Of a DNA stretch of 12,515 nucleotides, positions 7,618 to 12,515 are shown piece by piece. The notes beneath the pieces were generated by a model that saw only the letters and a program-made list of their open reading frames with translations, was not told the origin of the DNA and made no database searches. The position numbers and the translations under genes were made by a program. Within the stretch, counting starts at the first letter, position 1. Each line of letters begins with the position of its first letter. This DNA comes from Atopobium sp. (lineage in GTDB: Bacteria; Actinomycetota; Coriobacteriia; Coriobacteriales; Atopobiaceae): assembly GCA_015258785.1 (NCBI GenBank), contig JABZHP010000036.1, positions 1 to 12,515 of the forward strand, read 5' to 3'.

Positions 7618-8379
7618 GTGGATAATCGGCACACGTTATCAATAGCTCTAGAAGTTGTGGCACTCTTTGCTACACCTATTATTCTTGCTGTTGAAATGAT
7701 ATATTTTCCCGATTTTACCGCGGTATCTTCAATTATTTTGGCAATCATTTCAGTTGCATTATTTATGTTAAGTTTTGAGGCAAAAAAGCCCTCAGTTGCC
7801 AATTTGGTACCTACTGCCGTCTTTAGCGCCTTAGGTGCTGCGGGAAGAATTGCCTTTGCGCCTTTCGCATATGTAAAGCCTGTTTCCGCAGTTGCTATCT
7901 TCGCGGGAGCGTTTCTTGGCAGGCATGCGGGCTTTTTGGTAGGTGCCTTATCTGCGCTTCTTTCAAACGTTTTCTTTGGTCAGGGCTCGTGGACGCCATG
8001 GCAGATGTATGCGTGGGGACTTGTTGGCTATCTGGGAGGCCTTCTTGCAACTTTGACCTCAGCTTGCCCTGCATCTTCTAAACGCACATCCGTCCAACAA
8101 GGCGAGAAACCCTACAAACTTCCACCTTTCTTGCTTATGATCTGGGCATTTATATCCGGGCCATTCTTTGGCCTTGTAATGAACGTATACTTTGTTATTG
8201 GATTTGTACATCCTTTAACGCTTGAATCCGCTCTTCTCGCGTTTGCGGCTTCAATTCCGCTTGATCTAACGCACGGTATAGCAACGCTTGTTTTTTTGAT
8301 TTTGTTATGGCTTCCGTGGCAAACATCCGTTAGCCGAATCCTCACAAAATACAATCTCACTGGTAGGAGCTTTAGATAA
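7618..8379 (+). CDS. ECF transporter S component (substrate-binding membrane subunit), possibly cobalamin type
   Basis: 253 residues from GTG 7618 with GTGAGG 5 nt upstream. It is very hydrophobic, with helices at about 10-30, 33-52, 60-80, 88-118, 125-145, 170-198 and 205-242. The block GAAGRIAFAPFAYVKPVSA, then GFLVGALSALLSNVFFGQG and SWTPWQMYAWGLVGYLGG is characteristic of ECF S components (small integral membrane proteins that bind the vitamin and dock on EcfT). This motif set resembles the group that includes CbrT, the cobalamin S component studied in Lactobacillus, but sequence alone does not fix the ligand. No other EcfT or ATPase is in the window, so it most likely pairs with the EcfT-EcfA module about 0.6 kb upstream. 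It is in a separate transcription unit, which would also let it share or compete for that module. Confidence 0.85.
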   Translation: MDNRHTLSIALEVVALFATPIILAVEMIYFPDFTAVSSIILAIISVALFMLSFEAKKPSVANLVPTAVFSALGAAGRIAFAPFAYVKPVSAVAIFAGAFLGRHAGFLVGALSALLSNVFFGQGSWTPWQMYAWGLVGYLGGLLATLTSACPASSKRTSVQQGEKPYKLPPFLLMIWAFISGPFFGLVMNVYFVIGFVHPLTLESALLAFAASIPLDLTHGIATLVFLILLWLPWQTSVSRILTKYNLTGRSFR

Positions 8380-8449
8380 GCCATCTTTTTCCGTTTACCT
8401 AAATTACCTTCCATTTCGCGACCTTTGATCTAGACTGTATTCACTGTCA

Positions 8450-8468
8450 GCCCCCGGATTTTGGGGGT
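8450..8468 (+). promoter_or_regulatory. Hairpin covering the comF ribosome binding site
   Basis: CCCCC (8451-8455) can pair with GGGGG (8463-8467) across a 7-nt loop, with a G-U pair at the base. The GGGGG is the only ribosome-site-like purine run before the comF ATG at 8473, so folding would hide it. The 93-nt gap upstream (8380-8472) holds no clear terminator or strong promoter; TTGATC at 8425-8430 is a weak -35 candidate. Confidence 0.4.
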
Positions 8469-8472
8469 AAAA

Positions 8473-9222
8473 ATGCAACCTACATCTATCCTTACTGCAA
8501 CGGCAAACTCAACACTTGAGCTGCTTGCTCCTACGCGCTGCGTTGTGTGCGAGAAACCCGGCCAGCTCCTCTGCGATGAGTGTCGGGCAAAGCTGCCATG
8601 GATTTCTCAGCAGTGGGCATGTCCTAATTGCGGCGCTCCATACGGGAAGCTTGTTTGTTCAGAGTGTGCAGATAAAAAGAAACGACCTGTTCAGTGGGAG
8701 AGTAGAGCGGTCATTTGTGCCATGGGATTTAAGGGCCCTCCTGCACGGTTGATCTTGACGCTTAAGGATGGACACGAGCTTCGACTGGCACCGGTAATTG
8801 CTGCAGCTATGTTGTGCGCGCTTGAAGAAGCCTCAGCATGGAAAGCTCGTGACGGTACCTCTCGCTTTGATAGTTCAAAAATTGATGGCGTTTCCTTTAT
8901 TCCAGCAACTGCAGAAGCGTACGCGCGCAGAGGCTTTGATCATATGGAACTTGTAGCCCAATCGTTTTGCCAGCTTACAGGTTTACCTTTGTATGACGTG
9001 CTTATACGTCCTCATGCAAAGGACCAAAGAACACTCTCATCCGCTCAAAGGCAAATAAATTTGAAAGGAAGTATTGCTTGTACTGTTCCGGTTAATCAAT
9101 CAAATATTTTACTTTTAGATGATGTTGTAACTACGGGAGCATCAATGAGAGAAGCCACTAGAGTACTTTGTGCCGCAGGCGTGCATTCTGTAACCGTAGG
9201 CGCATTAGCTCGCGTATGGTGA
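8473..9222 (+). CDS. comF: ComF family phosphoribosyltransferase-like protein
   Basis: 249 residues from ATG 8473 (GGGGGT 4 nt upstream); an in-frame TTG at 8461 falls before that site. The N-terminus carries a zinc-finger-like set of paired cysteines: C23/C26, C34/C37, C50/C53 and C62/C65. The C-terminal half is a type I phosphoribosyltransferase fold with the PRPP-binding loop LLLDDVVTTGAS (about 211-222) and the ARRGFDHM segment (about 155-162) typical of ComF. ComF proteins take part in natural DNA uptake in Bacillus, Haemophilus and relatives, acting in the cytoplasm on incoming single-stranded DNA; in many bacteria their job is not defined. In Firmicutes and Actinobacteria comF often stands next to hpf/raiA, as it nearly does here. 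Length and motifs are normal. Confidence 0.92.
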   Translation: MQPTSILTATANSTLELLAPTRCVVCEKPGQLLCDECRAKLPWISQQWACPNCGAPYGKLVCSECADKKKRPVQWESRAVICAMGFKGPPARLILTLKDGHELRLAPVIAAAMLCALEEASAWKARDGTSRFDSSKIDGVSFIPATAEAYARRGFDHMELVAQSFCQLTGLPLYDVLIRPHAKDQRTLSSAQRQINLKGSIACTVPVNQSNILLLDDVVTTGASMREATRVLCAAGVHSVTVGALARVW

Positions 9223-9256
9223 GTTACCTATGGTTGCAAACGGCTATACTTGATAA
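9223..9256 (+). promoter_or_regulatory. Candidate promoter for the structured RNA
   Basis: TATACT at 9245-9250 is a good -10 box. A start 6-7 nt downstream would fall at about G9257, exactly the first base of the closing helix of the RNA described next. The -35 region is weak (GTTACC, 9223-9228, 16-nt spacer). The promoter begins right after the comF stop. Confidence 0.45.
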
Positions 9257-9513
9257 GTCTTTTCAGGTCTGTGGTTGCGAAGTTCTCTGTGAGCTTTTAG
9301 TCCATGACAGACGAGGTCAAAGGGATCCACGTAAGTTTACGTGTGCGCACGTAAACGATCATGGCTCGTCCTAGAAGTAAGCCATACCGCCTGTTATATC
9401 AAAGAGACAAAGGGTCTCGCAGGCGAGAGAACTACTAGTGGAGCTGCTGCGGTAGCAAAGCAAACGTTCCAGTATGCGAGTGTGGGGTCAAATACCAGGT
9501 CAGCTGAAAAGAC
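9257..9513 (+). ncRNA. Structured non-coding RNA, candidate raiA-motif RNA
   Basis: No convincing gene lies in the 315 nt between comF and the next CDS. The interval folds by hand into compatible nested helices: P1 9257-9266/9504-9513 (10 perfect pairs, GTCTTTTCAG with CTGAAAAGAC); P2 9281-9288/9426-9433 (8 pairs); P3 9293-9300/9371-9378 (two G-U), continuing 9310-9315/9365-9370, 9324-9327/9357-9360 and 9335-9343/9348-9356 (9 pairs, UGCG loop); P4 9388-9393/9420-9425 and 9404-9408/9414-9418; P5 9443-9447/9452-9456 (one G-U, UGCG loop). P1 and P2 close a multi-branched molecule of about 257 nt. The raiA RNA motif is known from Firmicutes and Actinobacteria upstream of raiA (hpf), commonly near comF; hpf follows here after one gene. 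The family match is inferred from position, size and complexity, not an alignment. It could instead be a leader regulating the lipoprotein gene, whose ribosome site starts 13 nt after P1. Confidence 0.72.
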
Positions 9514-9537
9514 GCCTGAATAGAAGAAGGAGTTCTG

Positions 9538-10473
9538 ATGACGCGCGGTAAAAGTTCTCTTAAGGTGTTACTTCTTATAGCACTTGCTGTTGTTTTAACA
9601 GGATGCTCCATTGGTCCTATCAACATTGATCTGGATAAATGGTTCCACGTCAAGTCAGTGCAAGAGGCAATCCAAGAGAAGCGAGAAGCCCGTCAGCAGA
9701 AGATTCCTGATTCCTCACTGCACACAGCTGGCACTTTGACCGTTGGTCTACGTACTCAGTCAGTAACAGCTCCAATGGTTGTGGCCTCAGAAGCTGGAAC
9801 ATTGCAGGGAATTGACGTTGAAATAGCTTCTGCAATCGCAGATCAGCTAGGCGTAGACGTTAAGTTTGTATCAGTTAACGGACCAGTAGATGGCCTACAA
9901 GCAGGCTGCGACATTGTCATGGATGTCAGAAGTGGTGAAGACTCAACAAGTACGCTCATTTCTGGTTATGCTGAGTATGCAACAGCTCTTTTCCATAAGG
10001 GTACAGAGACAAACATTACTGCTGATAGTTTGAGTGGAAAGTCAGTTGGCGTTCAAACAGGCTCTTTGTCCGAGCGCGCAATGGGTCAGGTGCTTACGGG
10101 CATGTCTGTTCAGGGTTTTTCTAACTTAAATGATGCTTTTGAAGCACTTGAAAATGGATCTATCGATTATGTGGCCTGTGATGCATATGCTGGTGCTTAT
10201 TTAGCAGCAAACAAAGATATTTCTATGGTTGGTGTCGTTGACGTTCCATCCACGATTGGTATTTCTGTAGCAACAAGTAACAAAACTCTAGCTACACAAA
10301 TTCAGCAAGCTCTTTCAGCTATTCAATCTAACGGTGTCGAGGGAGTTATTAGAAACAAGTGGATTGGCACCTTGCCACACCTCTCAACTACCAATAAGAT
10401 TTCCGGTCTTGTGGAAGTTTCTACACAATCTACCAGCGCTGATTCAGCTACATCTTCCTCTGAGCAAAATTAA
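9538..10473 (+). CDS. Lipoprotein of the family 3 solute-binding protein type
   Basis: 311 residues from ATG 9538 with AAGGAG 5 nt upstream. Signal peptide with lipobox LTGC; the lipidated cysteine is residue 23. A charged, probably helical segment (41-55, VQEAIQEKREARQQK) links to the binding domain at about 65-280. That domain has family 3 features: GTLTVGL start, GIDVEIASAIADQLGVDVKF, GKSVGVQTGS, AFEALENGSIDYVACDA, GISVATSN and a closing IRNKWIG. In amino-acid-binding members an arginine in a T-x-E-R type motif holds the ligand carboxylate; here the region reads RSGEDSTSTLISGYAEY and that arginine is not evident, so the ligand may differ. No permease or ATPase gene adjoins it, so it is an orphan binding protein or a sensor. 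The C-terminal 25 residues are Ser/Thr-rich. Confidence 0.85.
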   Translation: MTRGKSSLKVLLLIALAVVLTGCSIGPINIDLDKWFHVKSVQEAIQEKREARQQKIPDSSLHTAGTLTVGLRTQSVTAPMVVASEAGTLQGIDVEIASAIADQLGVDVKFVSVNGPVDGLQAGCDIVMDVRSGEDSTSTLISGYAEYATALFHKGTETNITADSLSGKSVGVQTGSLSERAMGQVLTGMSVQGFSNLNDAFEALENGSIDYVACDAYAGAYLAANKDISMVGVVDVPSTIGISVATSNKTLATQIQQALSAIQSNGVEGVIRNKWIGTLPHLSTTNKISGLVEVSTQSTSADSATSSSEQN

Positions 10474-10535
10474 TCGCACATAAAGAGAAATAGTCTCTAA
10501 CCGTTTACCGCTCAATTCAACTTTTTATGGAATGA

Positions 10536-10566
10536 TTGACCGACAAATGGGTATTGTTGTTATACA
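10536..10566 (+). promoter_or_regulatory. Promoter for hpf
   Basis: TTGACC (10536-10541) and TTATAC/TATACA (10560-10566) form a sigma-70-like promoter with an 18-19 nt spacer, giving a start near 10573. It lies in the 137-nt gap after the lipoprotein gene, so hpf can be expressed on its own. Confidence 0.55.
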
Positions 10567-10587
10567 GACATCAGATAGAAGATGTCT
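10566..10587 (+). promoter_or_regulatory. Inverted repeat at the hpf transcription start
   Basis: AGACATC (10566-10572) and GATGTCT (10581-10587) are exact reverse complements with an 8-nt spacer. The repeat overlaps the predicted start point of hpf, so it could be an operator or, if transcription starts slightly upstream, a 5'-UTR hairpin. It ends 12 nt before the AGGAGG ribosome site. Confidence 0.45.
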
Positions 10588-10610
10588 CGTGTATCCGATA
10601 GGAGGCTCCC

Positions 10611-11201
10611 ATGGTGGACATCAAGATTTCGGGACGCAAGGTAAGCATTTCTGAGGCTTTGCGCGCACACGTAGACCAGAAAATCGGTGATGCTCTTAAA
10701 GTATTTGACATCACTCCTATGTCTTGCGATGTAGTTCTCAGAGTAGACAAAAACCCTTCAAATCCAGATAGAAAGACAGCTGAGGTTACGGTATTTGTTC
10801 GTAACAATGTTGTTCGTGTCACCGCTAGCTCTGACGATATGTATGTGGCTATTGATGAAGCAGCAGAAAAAGTTTCCAGACAGCTGCGTAAGTACAAGAC
10901 AAAAGTTGTTGAGCGCCGTCATCATGTAAAGTCTGAGCGCGGAGTTGCTCTTACACAAGAAGATCTTGCCAATCTCATTGAGATTCCAGCTGAAGATCTT
11001 GATGACCAGCTTGTTCGCGAGAAGTACATTGATCTTGAGCCTATGACGGAAGAGGAGGCGCTTGTCCAAACTGACCTTCTCGGCCATGATTTTTATGTCT
11101 TTGTTAATTCTTCCACTGGTTTGACTAATGTCATCTACCATCGTAAAAATGGTGGTTATGGAATTATCAAACCTAAGATTGAGGAACAAGATGTTCAATA
11201 A
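10611..11201 (+). CDS. hpf: Ribosome hibernation promoting factor, long form
   Basis: 196 residues from ATG 10611, with AGGAGG 5 nt upstream. Residues 1-100 are the S30AE domain (VDIKISGRKVSISEALRAHV, then VRVTASSDDMYVAIDEAAEKVSRQLRKYK), which binds the 30S subunit across the mRNA/tRNA channel. A linker follows, and residues about 133-190 are the C-terminal dimerisation domain (REKYIDLEPMTEEEALVQTD, then DFYVFVNSSTGLTNVIYHRK and GGYGIIKP). The long form pairs two ribosomes into inactive 100S dimers in stationary phase or stress. Length and motifs are those of the family. It has its own promoter upstream, and the degV-like gene starts inside its last codons, so the two are probably translated together. 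Often named raiA in related genomes. Confidence 0.96.
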   Translation: MVDIKISGRKVSISEALRAHVDQKIGDALKVFDITPMSCDVVLRVDKNPSNPDRKTAEVTVFVRNNVVRVTASSDDMYVAIDEAAEKVSRQLRKYKTKVVERRHHVKSERGVALTQEDLANLIEIPAEDLDDQLVREKYIDLEPMTEEEALVQTDLLGHDFYVFVNSSTGLTNVIYHRKNGGYGIIKPKIEEQDVQ

Positions 11202-12219
11202 AAAAGATAAAGCCGAAGAAGAAATCAGCGAGGTTGCCTTTGAAGATCTTGAGCCTACTGAGCTTTCAGCTGCATATCATAAGCCCAGTAACGTTCGAAT
11301 CATCATGGACTCTTGCGCAGACTTTGCTCCAGGAATTGCTGAACAGCTAGGTGTTGATATCATCCAGTTCCCTTATGTGGGACCAGATGGAGAGCACTAT
11401 GATGATGGCTGGAAGAGCATTAGTGCACATGAGTTCTTTGAGGGCATGCGCAAAGACAAAAAGCTGCGCTACACCACCTCTGCAATTACTCCTGGTCATT
11501 ACCTCGAGGTCTTTGAGCGTGCTGCAAAGCAGGGCACTCCAACGGTATATCTTTGCTTTACCTCGGCTCTCTCTTCATCCTACTATGCAGCTGAACAAGC
11601 AGCAGATATGGTAAGAGAGAAATACCCAGACTTTGAGATTTACGTAGTCGACAATGGTGCACCTTCGTCCGCAGCTCAGCTTTTGGGTCTTGAAGCAGTA
11701 CATCAGGCCAATAAGGGTCTCTCGGCAAAAGAGATTGCCGAGTGGGCACAAGATGCGCGTAACTACATTCATGGTTACTTAACGCTTGAGACTTTGGATG
11801 CTCTTGCTGCGGGCGGTCGTATTCCTGCTGCTGCAGCAAATATTGGCGGTAAGCTTGATGTAAAGCCAGAGCTTACCTATGACTCAACGGGAGCTCTTAC
11901 CGTCAAGACAGTGTGCAGAGGCCGCAAGAAGGCACTCAAGTCTCTTATCCAGGACTTTAGAGATAGCTATTCTCATGACACCTTGCTTCCTGTGGGCATC
12001 ATTTCTGCAGACGCACAGAAGGACGCTAATTGGCTCGAGGCTCAGATTCGTAAAGAGAAGGGCTGCGAGGGACTTACCATTATTCATAGCCAGGTAGGAC
12101 CAGTCATTGGTGCTCACGTTGGACCAGGCATGGTGGCTATTGTCTTCTGGGGAACTGACCGCCGCGAGAAGCTTTCGCTTTCTGACCGAATTGCTAACAG
12201 GGTTCGTAAATCTAATTAA
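11191..12219 (+). CDS. DegV family protein (fatty-acid-binding, FakB-like)
   Basis: 342 residues from ATG 11191, with GAGGAA 4 nt upstream; a longer reading frame back to 11128 lies inside hpf and lacks a ribosome site. The gene overlaps hpf by 11 nt. Residues 1-30 are a charged N-terminal extension (MFNKKDKAEEEISEV) not normal for the family, whose members are about 280 residues. The DegV domain follows: VRIIMDSCADF (about 34), RYTTSAITPGHYLEVF (about 94, ligand carboxylate-binding TS segment), VYLCFTSALSSSYYAA, VVDNGAPSS, then TLDALAAGGRIPAAAA (about 200-215). DegV/FakB proteins hold a fatty acid in a buried tunnel and, with the kinase FakA, feed exogenous fatty acids into phospholipid synthesis. 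FakA is not in the window, so partner and ligand are inferred from the family. A strong terminator follows. Confidence 0.92.
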   Translation: MFNKKDKAEEEISEVAFEDLEPTELSAAYHKPSNVRIIMDSCADFAPGIAEQLGVDIIQFPYVGPDGEHYDDGWKSISAHEFFEGMRKDKKLRYTTSAITPGHYLEVFERAAKQGTPTVYLCFTSALSSSYYAAEQAADMVREKYPDFEIYVVDNGAPSSAAQLLGLEAVHQANKGLSAKEIAEWAQDARNYIHGYLTLETLDALAAGGRIPAAAANIGGKLDVKPELTYDSTGALTVKTVCRGRKKALKSLIQDFRDSYSHDTLLPVGIISADAQKDANWLEAQIRKEKGCEGLTIIHSQVGPVIGAHVGPGMVAIVFWGTDRREKLSLSDRIANRVRKSN

Positions 12220-12233
12220 CGGGTACAAGGTAT

Positions 12234-12274
12234 GGGGTCGCTCTTTGGAGCGGCCCCAGTTTGTATATTTATTT
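12234..12274 (+). terminator. Rho-independent terminator after the hpf-degV unit
   Basis: GGGGTCGCTC (12234-12243) pairs with GAGCGGCCCC (12248-12257): ten base pairs including one G-U, with a TTTG tetraloop. A T-rich stretch interrupted by a few other bases follows (12260-12274). It stands 14 nt after the degV-family stop and before the next gene. Confidence 0.88.
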
Positions 12275-12294
12275 CAGTCTGAAAGGACTCATAC

Positions 12295-12515
12295 ATGGCA
12301 CTGAGCAAGAATGCAAAGGTTGCTTTTATTGGAACAGGCATTATGGGCGCTCCTATCGCAGAGCACCTTATTTCTGCTGGCTATGACGTTACTGTTTACA
12401 ACAGAACACCAGAGAAAGCACAAAAGCTTGTCTCGTTTGGCGCTCATGCTGCAGAGAGTGTGGCAGATGCTGCAAAAGACGCTGACGTTGTCTTTACCAT
12501 GGTTGGTTATCCAAC
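12295..12515 (+). CDS. Beta-hydroxyacid dehydrogenase, 3-hydroxyisobutyrate dehydrogenase type (partial, 5' end)
   Basis: The first 73 residues of a gene that runs off the window. ATG 12295 has AAAGGA 7 nt upstream. The N-terminus is a Rossmann fold: VAFIGTGIMGAPIAEHL carries the GxGxxG dinucleotide loop (residues 13-18) in the form GTGIMG, diagnostic of this family. The second strand ends in VYNRTPEK (about 34-41); the NRT motif usually indicates preference for NADP(H) over NAD(H). The frame continues to VVFTMVGYP without a stop. Members reduce or oxidise short beta-hydroxyacids or semialdehydes (3-hydroxyisobutyrate, tartronate semialdehyde, succinic semialdehyde). The substrate cannot be told from the part seen. 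It lies after a terminator, so it has its own transcription unit, with a promoter not obvious in the short gap. Confidence 0.9.
   Translation, partial: MALSKNAKVAFIGTGIMGAPIAEHLISAGYDVTVYNRTPEKAQKLVSFGAHAAESVADAAKDADVVFTMVGYP

Noticed and set aside
7595..7626. TTGACG with GATAAT as a promoter for the S-component gene
   Set aside because: The spacer is 20 nt and the -10 would lie inside the coding sequence, downstream of the GTG start and its ribosome site.
8367..8390. Weak hairpin GCTT/AAGC followed by TTTTT at the end of the S-component gene as a terminator
   Set aside because: A 4-bp stem is too weak, and half of it lies within the coding sequence.
9302..9370. Pseudoknot from CCATGA (9302-9307) with TCATGG (9359-9364) together with GACGAG (9310-9315) and CTCGTC (9365-9370)
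   Set aside because: The two 3' strands are adjacent with no connecting loop, so both helices cannot easily form at once. The nested GACGAG/CTCGTC arm fits the rest of the fold better; the other pairing is at most an alternative state.
9341..9523. 60-residue reading frame in the comF-lipoprotein interval, and a 25-residue frame from ATG 9361
   Set aside because: Neither has a ribosome site, and both are covered by strong RNA helices. The amino-acid make-up suggests no known family.
10484..10498. AGAGA/TCTCT hairpin after the lipoprotein gene as a terminator
   Set aside because: Only a weak 5-bp A/T-G/C stem and no T-run directly after it.

Overview
The window looks like a chromosomal segment of a moderate-GC actinobacterium of the class Coriobacteriia, most like Lancefieldella/Atopobium. 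This rests on gene content, Gram-positive style surface proteins with long Ser/Thr-rich linkers, strong AAGGAGG-type ribosome binding sites and a composition by eye slightly under 50% GC. It is an inference; no marker gene in the window settles it.

Left part (1-6987, plus strand) is one tight operon. It opens with the 3' end of lgt, then has a 1268-residue surface protein (Ig-like domains, a transcobalamin-like DUF4430 domain, a PQQ-type beta-propeller, a C-terminal membrane anchor), a 218-residue N-terminally anchored protein with a second DUF4430 domain, an EcfT transmembrane subunit and a fused double ATPase EcfA. Junctions are 4-nt gaps or 1-4 nt overlaps. A small minus-strand gene for a His/acidic-tailed protein follows, then a plus-strand gene for an ECF S component. 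Together these supply every part of an energy-coupling-factor importer plus two extracytoplasmic proteins that could capture substrate. The DUF4430 family is the C-terminal domain of transcobalamin and intrinsic factor, so a corrinoid is the best guess for the substrate. That guess is not proven by the sequence.

Right part (8473-12515): a ComF-type phosphoribosyltransferase; a 315-nt non-coding interval that folds by hand into a nested, multi-helix RNA with a perfect 10-bp closing stem; a lipoprotein related to family 3 solute-binding proteins but with no permease; long-form ribosome hibernation factor hpf with its own promoter; and a DegV-family fatty-acid-binding protein overlapping hpf by 11 nt. 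A strong terminator follows, then the start of a beta-hydroxyacid dehydrogenase cut by the window edge. The position of the structured RNA between comF and hpf (also called raiA) matches the genomic setting of the known raiA RNA motif.

The most interesting items are the propeller/transcobalamin-like capture proteins coupled to an ECF importer, and the structured RNA at 9257-9513. Lesser ones are a sharply GC-rich patch inside the ATPase gene, an 18-nt periodic TAGAAC repeat in the convergent intergenic spacer, and a palindrome between divergent genes.
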